Source: Cytobacillus pseudoceanisediminis
Lineage (GTDB): Bacteria; Bacillota; Bacilli; Bacillales; Cytobacillaceae
Direction: 5' to 3'
Length of the DNA: 64,000 nt
NCBI RefSeq assembly: GCF_023516215.1
Contig: NZ_CP097349.1
Coordinates: 1,736,001 to 1,800,000, forward strand
Below the pieces are notes generated by a model that saw only the letters and a program-made list of their open reading frames with translations, was not told where the DNA came from and searched no databases. This document shows positions 55,264 to 64,000 of this stretch, piece after piece (within the stretch, counting starts at the first letter, position 1; every line of letters begins with the position of its first letter). A program made the translations under genes and the position numbers.

Positions 55264-55856
55264 AAAGGAAACTTACATTAAAAGGAGCTATTGGTCTAAC
55301 GTTTATTTTGGGTGGAATTTGGATTGCCGCTTCAAATTTTATGCCATATTTGAATAGCCAAAAAACTTCAGCCCATATAGATCCCTCCAGCACTGGAAAA
55401 ACAGATGTGAAGACTGAACAAAAAACGGAACAGCATAGCCTATACACTGTCCGTCCTGAAATGGGAGAAGAAATGGGCGTACTATCAATACCTAAAATAT
55501 CGGCCCATCTTCCAATCTTCCATGGTACGGACGAAGATGAGTTAGAAAAGGGTGTTGGCCATTATGCCGGCAGCGTCCTTCCAGGAGAAGAAGACAATTC
55601 AGTCCTTTCCGGCCACCGGGATACAGTCTTTCGCAAACTTGGAGAAGTAGACATTGGCGATTTGCTTGTCGTGAACACTTCTGCTGGTGAATTTACCTAT
55701 AAAGTTCGTAAAGTAAGAATCGTCGATGCAGACGACAGAACCGTAATTGTACCTAAGCCGAGAGCAACTCTTACTGTCACAACCTGTTATCCTTTTGACT
55801 TTATTGGCGATGCACCACAGAGATATATCCTCATTGGAGATCTTGTAAGAAAATGA
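55260..55856 (+). CDS. Class D sortase
   Basis: A 198-residue membrane-anchored transpeptidase with an N-terminal membrane segment (residues 9-30), then the sortase domain. The triad is H119 (LSGHRDTVF), C176 (TVTTCYPF) and R188 (PQRYILIG). It should cleave LPNTA between Thr and Ala and anchor the protein to peptidoglycan. The start is GTG 55260, overlapping the upstream stop (GTGA), so it is translationally coupled to its probable substrate. Confidence 0.93.
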   Translation: MKRKLTLKGAIGLTFILGGIWIAASNFMPYLNSQKTSAHIDPSSTGKTDVKTEQKTEQHSLYTVRPEMGEEMGVLSIPKISAHLPIFHGTDEDELEKGVGHYAGSVLPGEEDNSVLSGHRDTVFRKLGEVDIGDLLVVNTSAGEFTYKVRKVRIVDADDRTVIVPKPRATLTVTTCYPFDFIGDAPQRYILIGDLVRK

Positions 55857-55882
55857 AAAACCCGCTAACCAGGCGGGCTTTT
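55856..55882 (+). terminator. Terminator after the sortase gene
   Basis: CCCGC (55861-55865) and GCGGG (55873-55877), then a C and a T4 run. Confidence 0.7.
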
Positions 55883-55908
55883 AGAGGAGGCCGTTTTTGG
55901 CCTTCCTT

Positions 55909-56100
55909 TTATTCTGTAATTGTGACTAACTTTACATCTGCAAAATCAAATCGATGGTAGTGGCCTTCAGTACATGTTAGTTCTACAAATCCTTCCAGGT
56001 CTTTAATGCTTCCAATTACTTCGGATTTATTTTCTGCTTCAACCTCTTCTGTTACGGTAACACCTTTTTCAAAAGTATAAATAACCTTAAACGTATTCAT
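55909..56100 (-). CDS. Small conserved-looking protein, unknown
   Basis: 63 residues with alternating beta-strand character (FKVIYTFEKGVTVTEEVEAE, then FVELTCTEGHYHRFDFADVK). The start is ATG 56100 with GGAGAGTTAAGCACAC upstream. Perhaps a small beta-barrel or YqfO-like fragment; no family recognised. It converges with the sortase gene. Confidence 0.6.
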   Translation of the reverse strand: MNTFKVIYTFEKGVTVTEEVEAENKSEVIGSIKDLEGFVELTCTEGHYHRFDFADVKLVTITE

Positions 56101-56356
56101 GTGTGCTTAACTCTCCTTTCCCCATTCAAGTTCCCGTGTACACAGTATTTAAACACAGAAATTTCTATTGCAGTTATTTTCCATTAGTCAGACTTAACTC
56201 CAATGTATCTTTGGATGGGAAATTAGGGACAATACTTACATTCGGCAAGGAGATAGCACTTAATAGCAAATTGCTATTCGACAGATATCGGCTGATATCA
56301 CCATAAAACCATATTTTTTTCAGCAGTTTTGCAAAAGAGAGTGAATTCAATTTGAT

Positions 56357-56404
56357 AATCCAGTATTCCTTTTTTTCCATATGCATAATACTTTATACTG
56401 GATT
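56357..56404. repeat. Inverted repeat in an intergenic gap
   Basis: AATCCAGTAT (56357-56366) and ATACTGGATT (56395-56404), perfect ten-base arms with a 28-base spacer. The gap 56101-56474 contains no convincing gene; a 70-codon minus-strand frame lacks a ribosome binding site. Confidence 0.4.
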
Positions 56405-56433
56405 TATTAGTTTACATAATAAAATTATTTTAC

Positions 56434-56465
56434 AAAAAAGAAGTCCAGCAATTAAGTGGACTTCT
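56434..56465 (-). terminator. Terminator after the YebC-family gene
   Basis: GAAGTCCA and TGGACTTC, with A6 giving the U tract on the minus strand. Confidence 0.8.
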
Positions 56466-56474
56466 CTTTCTCTA

Positions 56475-57194
56475 TTATTCACCTAGGTCTGCATTATGAT
56501 AAACTCTCTGGACATCTTCCAGATCTTCAAGGGCGTCAATCAGCTTTTCAAATTGAGCCTGTGCATCAGCCTCAAGGGTGACTTCATTTTGCGGGAGCAT
56601 TGTTAATTCAGCAACAGCAAACTCATTGATGCCTGCTGACTTGAATGCTTCCTGAACTGCATGAAACTGATCGGGTTCTGCATAAATGATTACCGTATCA
56701 TCTTCTTCCAGAATATCACGTGCATCTACGTCTGCTTCCATCAGGATTTCCAGGACTTCTTCCTCCGATTTGCCTTCAATGCCGATAACTGCGGTTGAGT
56801 CGAACATATAGGAAACGGATCCGCTCACGCCCATATTCCCGCCATTTTTTCCGAATGCAGCACGTACGTTAGAAGCTGTGCGATTTACGTTATTAGTCAA
56901 TGCATCGACTATTATCATGGATCCGCTAGGCCCGAATCCTTCATAGCGAAGCTCATCATAGTTTTCTTCCGCTCCGCCTTTTGCTTTTTCAATTGCACGA
57001 TCAATGATATTTCTTGGCACGTTATATGTTTTTGCACGTTCGAGCACAAATTTTAAAGCCTGGTTTGCTTCCGGATCAGGCTCCCCTTGCTTGGCAACCA
57101 CATATATTTCAAGTGCAAACTTGGAATATACACGGCTCGTATTTGCGTCTTTTGATGCTTTCTTTTCTTTAATATTGTTCCATTTACGGCCCAT
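56475..57194 (-). CDS. YebC/PmpR family DNA-binding regulator (YeeI-like)
   Basis: A 239-residue protein of the YebC family: [40 protein letters not shown] and [18 protein letters not shown] are family motifs. The MGRKWNNI start identifies the YeeI-type paralogue rather than YrbC. Family members act as transcription regulators and, more recently, as translation factors at polyproline stalls. The start is ATG 57194 behind GAGAGTGGG. Confidence 0.92.
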   Translation of the reverse strand: MGRKWNNIKEKKASKDANTSRVYSKFALEIYVVAKQGEPDPEANQALKFVLERAKTYNVPRNIIDRAIEKAKGGAEENYDELRYEGFGPSGSMIIVDALTNNVNRTASNVRAAFGKNGGNMGVSGSVSYMFDSTAVIGIEGKSEEEVLEILMEADVDARDILEEDDTVIIYAEPDQFHAVQEAFKSAGINEFAVAELTMLPQNEVTLEADAQAQFEKLIDALEDLEDVQRVYHNADLGE

Positions 57195-57385
57195 ATGTCC
57201 CACTCTCTTTCAACTTTGGATCTATGAAATTTATGATTAGTAATAGAGTCTTCTTTACTGGGAAGAACTCTCACCTGATTATTATACATTAAAACACCTG
57301 ATTTTTTCGAGTATTGTTTCATAAGAAGAAGCATGGGACTTCCAGGGTAACGATAAATAAAAAAGAGACACAAATGTGCCTCTAA

Positions 57386-58339
57386 TTAGCTTAATAGGAT
57401 TTTTTCCAGTACCTTCTGCACCTGATACCCTTCTTTAAAGGAAACCAATAATGCGTGTTCTCCTCTTATTGCTTTGCAGAGTTCTGCAGGCAGACTGTTT
57501 TCCGGCTCATCAAGCCTTAAAATTTCTCCGCTGTTTTCGGACGTACTCTGTACAAGAACACTCCAGTTCTGCATATCCAACGTGCCCTTTTCACCAAAAA
57601 CCTTAAAAGACAGATGTTCTTTTTGTCCAATTCCCGCTATACCGTTTAATAGAACAGGAATGCCGCCTGAAAGCTTCAATGATGTGGTAAAGCTGGTTTC
57701 ACATAGATGTTCATTATCCGGATATTCCACAAAAGAACGGACATGGAGCAGCTCTCCGAAGGTGTCCAGAATCATATGAACAAAGTGAGGAGCTACTTCC
57801 CGGATAAAGCCTCCCTGTTCCCTGCTGGAAATCCAATCGTTCTGCTGCCATTCACGCGGCCATTGTGTAAATTGCAGGTGCAGTTCTACCTTCTTAATCT
57901 CACCCAGTTCACCATTCTGTATCTTTTCCCTAAACATTTTAAAGGCTGGGCTGTATGCCATTGGAAAATTCATGGTATGGATGATTCCTGCATTTTCAGC
58001 AGCTTCATACATTTCCTTCGCCTCTTCAATGGAATTGGCCAGGGGCTTTTCACAAAGAAGATGCTTGCCGCTCTTTATAATATCCATGCTAATTGAATGA
58101 TGCCATTTTGGCGGAACACCTAAATAGATGAGTTTTATCGTTTCGTCCTTGAGCAGATCGAAATGATTTGTATGTATCGCTGCATCTGGCAGCTCAGCTT
58201 TAAATTTATCTAATCGATCGGCTTTTCGATCACAAAGCGCTGCAATCTCAAACTCCTCATGCTGCCGAAATTGACGCAGTATCCTTTCCCCTACGGCACC
58301 CATTCCTATTAATCCAACTTTAATCTTTTCCTTCAACAT
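57386..58339 (-). CDS. Gfo/Idh/MocA family oxidoreductase
   Basis: A 317-residue NAD(P) enzyme: the N-terminal Rossmann motif KVGLIGMGAVGERIL, the substrate-site CEKPLANS, and the C-terminal alpha/beta domain (LHLQFTQWPREWQQNDWI). The substrate cannot be read from sequence. It stands alone. Confidence 0.9.
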   Translation of the reverse strand: MLKEKIKVGLIGMGAVGERILRQFRQHEEFEIAALCDRKADRLDKFKAELPDAAIHTNHFDLLKDETIKLIYLGVPPKWHHSISMDIIKSGKHLLCEKPLANSIEEAKEMYEAAENAGIIHTMNFPMAYSPAFKMFREKIQNGELGEIKKVELHLQFTQWPREWQQNDWISSREQGGFIREVAPHFVHMILDTFGELLHVRSFVEYPDNEHLCETSFTTSLKLSGGIPVLLNGIAGIGQKEHLSFKVFGEKGTLDMQNWSVLVQSTSENSGEILRLDEPENSLPAELCKAIRGEHALLVSFKEGYQVQKVLEKILLS

Positions 58340-58516
58340 ACTTCACCTGCTTGTTTAATTTCATAGTTCTCAATTGAATTATACAGTTTATTATAAAAAT
58401 TCTAAAGTTGCAAATTCTCTAATAAGTTAATAAACAAAAATATACTGGCCAATAATTGGATAGAAAGACAATGAATGGGGACATTAAAAATAATTAAGCA
58501 TTAGGAGGTGTCATCA

Positions 58517-58738
58517 TTGAACCTTGATAAGGACATGCAATTTGAAATCAAAAGTACTTTCGCGCCGAATCTTAACCGTTCCCAAACACTTAGAATTTTA
58601 GAGGTGACTCAGAACAGCGTTGTCATCCAGATGGACAGGTCAAATGGACGCGGTGTTTTCCCGGCAGATAATTTTCATTATTGGATTAAAAGAGGTTCCC
58701 TTATTAAATTGAATGACCATCATAAAAGAACCTCATAG
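58517..58738 (+). CDS. Small protein, unknown
   Basis: 73 residues, possibly a small beta-barrel (FEIKSTFAPNLNRSQTLRIL, VVIQMDRSNGRGVFPADNF). The start is TTG 58517, eight bases after AGGAGG; a GTG within the binding site is unlikely. A good terminator follows, so it is probably a real monocistronic gene. No family recognised. Confidence 0.6.
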   Translation: MNLDKDMQFEIKSTFAPNLNRSQTLRILEVTQNSVVIQMDRSNGRGVFPADNFHYWIKRGSLIKLNDHHKRTS

Positions 58739-58766
58739 AACACTGGGCAGGAGCCAGTGTTCTTTA
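58737..58766 (+). terminator. Terminator after the small gene
   Basis: AGAACACTGG pairs with CCAGTGTTCT, then TTT. The stem starts at the stop codon. The gap to 59005 shows short hairpins but no gene. Confidence 0.8.
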
Positions 58767-59005
58767 TTTTTGGATCCGTCTATTAAAGCTTTATGACACT
58801 ACCCTTATCTTTCTGCTTCAATCAGGCAGATCGCTGCCTGCAGGATAACCAGTAATCATTTACCTGCAGCCGAATCTATCCATTATCCCCCCTGTATACA
58901 TATTTAATATTATAATGCTGGATCCTGAACAGGTTTAAAGAAATGAAATTAAGTAAATAGCCTAAAAGAATGGATTAATAATATTGAGACAAGGAGTATT
59001 GATAG

Positions 59006-60259
<1,254 letters not shown>

Positions 60260-60262
60260 AAA

Positions 60263-60302
60263 TAGGGGCATCCTGCTTATTAAAATGACAGGATGCCTCT
60301 TA
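60263..60302 (+). terminator. Terminator after the P450 gene
   Basis: GGCATCCTG pairs with CAGGATGCC, followed by TCTTAAT; the T tract is short. Confidence 0.65.
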
Positions 60303-60375
60303 ATATGGTTATTTCGCTATTAAGCAGTTGAACTTTAATATAAGTGGATGCAGGTTAATAATTGCTTAAAGTTAA

Positions 60376-61491
60376 TCAGCGTTCACAGGCATAATTGTCC
60401 TTGTCTCTATCATGTTTTGAGTCATAGGCAGGATGTGTAGAAGGCACACCACTTGGATATACCTTCCTTAACTCGGTACAGTTTTGGTAGGACTCAGTGC
60501 TGCTGCCTGTACTGCTGGCTGTCCCACTGCTGTCATTCGACCCGCTTCCGCTGGCATTCCCCGAACTTGACGAAGAACTGCTGGCTGCTGCAGAATCCAG
60601 GTCCCCTTTAGTTGTTCCCTCATCCCCGAGAGCCCATAACCCTTTATTGGCTTCCCTTGCTTCCCTTCCAAATTCTCTGAAGTATTCACTGTATTTTACA
60701 TCAGGATTATAGGTGGATGGCTCGGCATAACCATTCAGAACCAAGTGTGCATTGAACATTTTTTCACGTATTTCATTTTCGTCCATATCATCAGTGGGGA
60801 TGTCCACCCAAACAATTCTAAGCAGGCGGCCATACCGGTCTGTGTCAGAGACATCCTTTTGCATCCAGATTTTCTTGCCAGACAGCTCAGATGTGGTAAA
60901 TTGGCTTGCTTCTTTTCCGTATTCTTCCACTCTCGTTGTTGATTCGGGAGTGTTCACTCCAATCAGGCGGACTTTCCTCCCGTCTGATGTTTCAATTGTA
61001 TCACCGTCTACTACTCTGCCAACGGTAACTAGTTCCAGGCCCAAGCTCTCTGCAGCCTGATTTTGATCCTGTTCCTGTTTTTGCTTTTCAGCCTCTTCTT
61101 GTTTCTGTTTTTCTACCTGTTCTGCTTCCAGCCGGGCTTGCTCCTCTGCCTGCTTTTTGGCTTTCTCTTCTTTAGCCTTCTCTTCAGCAAGCTTTTCTTC
61201 TTCAGCCTTACCTGCTTCACTCTGATCTGTTACTATTTGTTTTTTCTCAGGCTCATTTACAGTTTCTGTTGCATCTGAATCTGCAGTTGCTAAAAAAATG
61301 GATAACACAAAACCTGCAGCCATAATCCAGCCAGATCTTTTGAAATTTATCTTATATTTTCGATACTGATTATTTAAATATAATCCAATAAGAAAGACAG
61401 CTAACCCAATAAATGCGGCAGGAGCTGCAATTCCCAGTAACAGCATAAACACAATAGCAATAGTGATAATAGTCCATCTTATAACTTTCAA
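60376..61491 (-). CDS. Thermonuclease family protein with excalibur domain
   Basis: A 371-residue protein: membrane segments at residues about 7-40 and 50-68, a long Lys/Glu/Gln coiled coil (95-145), a staphylococcal nuclease domain (VDGDTIETSDGRKVRLIGVNTPE and DRYGRLLRIVW with catalytic Arg/Glu), a Ser/Gly linker and a C-terminal calcium-binding excalibur motif (DSKHDRDKDNYACER). It is probably surface-bound and degrades extracellular nucleic acid. The start is TTG 61491. Confidence 0.9.
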   Translation of the reverse strand: MKVIRWTIITIAIVFMLLLGIAAPAAFIGLAVFLIGLYLNNQYRKYKINFKRSGWIMAAGFVLSIFLATADSDATETVNEPEKKQIVTDQSEAGKAEEEKLAEEKAKEEKAKKQAEEQARLEAEQVEKQKQEEAEKQKQEQDQNQAAESLGLELVTVGRVVDGDTIETSDGRKVRLIGVNTPESTTRVEEYGKEASQFTTSELSGKKIWMQKDVSDTDRYGRLLRIVWVDIPTDDMDENEIREKMFNAHLVLNGYAEPSTYNPDVKYSEYFREFGREAREANKGLWALGDEGTTKGDLDSAAASSSSSSSGNASGSGSNDSSGTASSTGSSTESYQNCTELRKVYPSGVPSTHPAYDSKHDRDKDNYACER

Positions 61492-61556
61492 ACTCTTTTT
61501 CTCTCCCCTTTTTAAAGTTAACCTAAATTAGCATAAACTTTTTTCCACATAATTAT

Positions 61557-61588
61557 AAACACCAATTCACTAAAGAATTGGTGTTATA
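61557..61588 (-). terminator. Terminator after sdaAA
   Basis: AACACCAATTC pairs with GAATTGGTGTT, an 11-base perfect stem. The U tract is weak. Confidence 0.7.
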
Positions 61589-61603
61589 ACCCAATAAACT
61601 AAT

Positions 61604-62482
61604 TTACTGTTTTTTCCCAAAGATCTCTTCCTGCAGTCTTCTTCCGGTTGGCGTGGCAGCCAGCCCTCCCTCAGCTGTTTCCCTGAGTGCTGAAGGCATG
61701 GATTGCCCGATAAGGAACATTGCGTTGATGACTTCATCACATGGAATTCTGCTTGTAATTCCGGCGAGGGCCATGTCTGCTGCTGTCATGGCGTTGGAAG
61801 CACCCATGGCATTTCGCTTTACACATGGAACTTCTACTAGTCCCGCAACTGGATCACAAACAAGGCCCAGCATGTTTTTAAGTGTTATTGCCATCGCTTC
61901 AGCCGCCTGTTTTGGTGTCCCGCCTGCCATTTCTACAATAGATGCTGCCGCCATGCCGCTTGCAGACCCTACCTCAGCCTGACATCCTCCTGCTGCACCG
62001 GATATGGAGGCATTGTTTGCCACCACAAAGCCAAATGCTGCTGAAGTAAACAGAAATTCTATCATTTCCATTCGTGTTGGATTGAGAACTTCTTTTACAG
62101 CGAACAGTGTGCCTGGCACCACGCCAGCCGAACCTGCTGTAGGGGTGGCACAGATTGTACCCATTGCAGCGTTCACTTCATTGGTTGCAACTGCTTTGCT
62201 GACAGCATCCAATAAAATATTTCCTGATAAAGCCTTTCCGCTCTGAATGTACTTTTGCAGAAGGACTGCATCACCGCCAGTCAGACCCGTAACAGACGTG
62301 ACACCTTTCAGTCCTCTCTCGACAGCCTGTTCCATGACTGTCAAATTGCGGTCCATTTTGGCGATAATTTCATCACGAGTCAAACCAGTTACTTCTATCT
62401 CCTGCTGAATCATGATTTCAGCAATTTTTACACCTTTATTTTCAGCGAGCTCAACAAGCTCAGCAACATTTCTAAACAACAT
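61604..62482 (-). CDS. sdaAA: L-serine dehydratase alpha subunit
   Basis: A 292-residue 4Fe-4S enzyme subunit deaminating serine to pyruvate and ammonia. Cluster cysteines lie in ICATPTAGSAG, GGCQAEVGSASGMAA and VCDPVAGLVEVPCVKRN. The start is ATG 62482 behind GGAGGGAAAG. It follows sdaAB with a 31-base gap. Confidence 0.95.
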   Translation of the reverse strand: MLFRNVAELVELAENKGVKIAEIMIQQEIEVTGLTRDEIIAKMDRNLTVMEQAVERGLKGVTSVTGLTGGDAVLLQKYIQSGKALSGNILLDAVSKAVATNEVNAAMGTICATPTAGSAGVVPGTLFAVKEVLNPTRMEMIEFLFTSAAFGFVVANNASISGAAGGCQAEVGSASGMAAASIVEMAGGTPKQAAEAMAITLKNMLGLVCDPVAGLVEVPCVKRNAMGASNAMTAADMALAGITSRIPCDEVINAMFLIGQSMPSALRETAEGGLAATPTGRRLQEEIFGKKQ

Positions 62483-62513
62483 TAGACTTTCCCTCCTGAT
62501 GACCAGCTAACTA

Positions 62514-63176
62514 TTAGTCAACCATTCTGATAATTTGAGTGATATTCGGAAGCCCTTCAAGCTCTGTCATCACATCATGGCCGATCTTCTGATCCACTTC
62601 AATGACCATAATTGCCATTTTCCCTTTTTCCTTGCGTGAAACTTCCATATGTCCAATATTAATCTGGTGCTTTGATAAAATATTCGTAACAGCGGAAATA
62701 ACTCCAAACTGATCGTTATGCACAACTAAAATGGCAGGATGTTCGCCAGATAACTTTAGTTCAAAAGAATTCAGTTCGGTTATTTCTATTGTCCCGCCGC
62801 CGATGGATATCCCCACAAGTTCAAGGTCACGATCTCCTTCGGTAAGCTTGACCCGTACAGTATTAGGATGGTCTGTAACGGTATCTTCAACTGTAAAAAT
62901 GACTTCAATCCCTGCTTCTTCAGCTAATTGAAGAGCAGAAGGAATTCGCTCGTCAAAAGTATCAAAGTCGAGGATTCCGCCAACAATGGCAACATCCGTA
63001 CCATGTCCTTTATAGGTTTTTGCAAAAGAACCGTATAAAGAAATCTCGGCTTTGGACGGCTGTTTTCCGAAAAGAGTCCGGGCAACACGCCCAATGCGTG
63101 CAGCTCCGGCTGTATGTGAACTTGAAGGTCCGATCATAACCGGTCCAATAATATCAAACGCGGATCTGTATTTCAT
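62514..63176 (-). CDS. sdaAB: L-serine dehydratase beta subunit
   Basis: A 220-residue partner of SdaAA: the N-terminal domain has MIGPSSSHTAGAARIGRVAR, and the C-terminus is an ACT domain (AILVVHNDQFGVISAVTNIL) that probably senses serine. The start is ATG 63176 behind AAAGGGGC. Same operon as sdaAA. Confidence 0.95.
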   Translation of the reverse strand: MKYRSAFDIIGPVMIGPSSSHTAGAARIGRVARTLFGKQPSKAEISLYGSFAKTYKGHGTDVAIVGGILDFDTFDERIPSALQLAEEAGIEVIFTVEDTVTDHPNTVRVKLTEGDRDLELVGISIGGGTIEITELNSFELKLSGEHPAILVVHNDQFGVISAVTNILSKHQINIGHMEVSRKEKGKMAIMVIEVDQKIGHDVMTELEGLPNITQIIRMVD

Positions 63177-63261
63177 TTTTTATGCCCCTTTACTTTTAAG
63201 GTCTTTTAATTCATATAGCTGCAATGAAAATTACAGCAAGCAGGCTTTTCCTCAAAATTAT

Positions 63262-63933
63262 TTATTTATGCTCCACAGCTTCCGGCTGCAGCTCATTAAT
63301 CGTTCTGATTTTCTGCAGGTAATTATAGATGGTGAATTTGGAAACCCCAAGCACAGATGCAACATAATCAGTTGCCCCTTTAATGAGGAATGTCCCTTTA
63401 TCTTCAAGCTGGCGGACACATTCAACTTTTTCTTCGAGCGTCATCAATGAAGGTGCCTTCCTAAAGCCTTGAAGTACTTGATCCACCATCTCGTGAATAA
63501 CATCCTGGACGGAATTAAAAAAGGTCTCCGATTTAGAAGAATGTTCATCAAAGCTGATAAACTCTTCAATCTCTCCTCCAAATTGCATGAGCAGACTAAT
63601 ATCATAATTAAGGCACAATGCACCAATTACTTTATTTTCATCATCACGCAGAAAAATCGTGGATGATTTCATGACATTCCCTTTTTTGGATTGTGTTTTA
63701 TAATTGGCTATATCATTAACTTCGTTTTTATGTTTGGCTAATTCATTCAATACAAGATCTGTAATGGGTGAGCCGATTTTCCTGTCCGTTATATCTCCTG
63801 CTATATGAATAAGCGATTTTTTTAAGTCGCTGAAATCGTGCACGGCCACTTCACAGCGGGAACCAAACATTCGAACCAGCATATCTGCGGTTCGGATCGC
63901 CAAGTCAAAAACAGGTCTATGGCATTCCTTCAA
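63262..63933 (-). CDS. YheO/DauR-like PAS-HTH transcriptional regulator
   Basis: About 223 residues: an N-terminal YheO-like PAS domain (FGSRCEVAVHDFSDLKKSLIH) and a C-terminal HTH (ATDYVASVLGVSKFTIYNYL). Relatives such as DauR control amino acid catabolism. It lies 85 bases upstream of sdaAB on the same strand, which suggests control of serine dehydratase. The start chosen is TTG 63933 behind AAGGGAG; an ATG at 63966 is an alternative. Confidence 0.85.
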   Translation of the reverse strand: MKECHRPVFDLAIRTADMLVRMFGSRCEVAVHDFSDLKKSLIHIAGDITDRKIGSPITDLVLNELAKHKNEVNDIANYKTQSKKGNVMKSSTIFLRDDENKVIGALCLNYDISLLMQFGGEIEEFISFDEHSSKSETFFNSVQDVIHEMVDQVLQGFRKAPSLMTLEEKVECVRQLEDKGTFLIKGATDYVASVLGVSKFTIYNYLQKIRTINELQPEAVEHK

Positions 63934-64000
63934 CTTTGTCACTCCCTTTTGTGAAATCGCTTTCATTATTATACTACTCTATATTTCTTTATAATTTCAT

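Noticed and set aside
56174..56386. 70-codon minus-strand frame in the gap before the YebC-family gene
   Set aside because: No ribosome binding site, low-complexity composition, and it overlaps an inverted repeat.

Overview
The window looks like chromosomal DNA from an endospore-forming member of the Bacillaceae. Four small acid-soluble spore protein genes (sspN, tlp, sspO, sspP) lie in Bacillus subtilis-like order around citB. Further support comes from yneP/yneQ/yneR homologues, an FbpB-like peptide, SpoVK-type AAA domains, frequent TTG/GTG starts behind strong Shine-Dalgarno sequences, and many U-tailed terminators. No rRNA, tRNA, IS transposase, phage module or CRISPR array was recognised.

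Layout. 1-7.1 kb: a CapA-like gene end, a broken CPBP protease, the yneR-yneQ-yneP block, a tandem-AAA ATPase, tlp, sspN, fbpB and a thiol-disulfide pair. 7.2-11.2 kb: aconitase with two CcpC-type boxes, then sspO and sspP. 11.3-13.7 kb: selA (selenocysteine synthase), a small Hsp20-like gene, a structured non-coding element, and a SelT/SelW/SelH-family gene whose CxxU motif is encoded with an in-frame TGA followed by a bacterial-SECIS-like hairpin. 13.8-23.4 kb: arylamine N-acetyltransferase, threonine degradation (kbl, tdh), arginine deiminase, catalase behind a perfect PerR box, an ABC-F ATPase preceded by a decayed ABC-F remnant, and a DegV protein.

23.5-50.0 kb is an aromatic amino acid catabolic island, almost entirely on the minus strand. 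Tyrosine branch: aminotransferase, 4-hydroxyphenylpyruvate dioxygenase, homogentisate dioxygenase, fumarylacetoacetase-family hydrolase and a flavin reductase. Phenylalanine branch: phenylalanine dehydrogenase next to a complete E1alpha/E1beta/E2/E3 2-oxoacid dehydrogenase set, then the paa genes (paaK, A, B, C, D, ethD, paaF, G, H, J and the PaaX repressor). A TrpXYZ-like ABC importer sits between and may bring in the substrates. I infer a route Phe -> phenylpyruvate -> phenylacetyl-CoA -> Paa ring epoxidation and beta-oxidation. paaE, paaZ and maleylacetoacetate isomerase are not in the window.

50.3-64 kb: a very large multi-spanning membrane protein, an acidic LPNTA surface protein with its own class D sortase, a YebC-family regulator, a Gfo/Idh/MocA oxidoreductase, a CYP152-type P450 peroxygenase, an excalibur thermonuclease, and L-serine dehydratase (sdaAB-sdaAA) with a YheO/DauR-like regulator.

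Caution on sequence quality: at least eight genes are broken by frameshifts that sit in or beside short homopolymers and are nearly all explained by one missing base. This points to under-called homopolymers in the assembly rather than true gene loss. A short dispersed palindromic repeat occurs at four places between genes.
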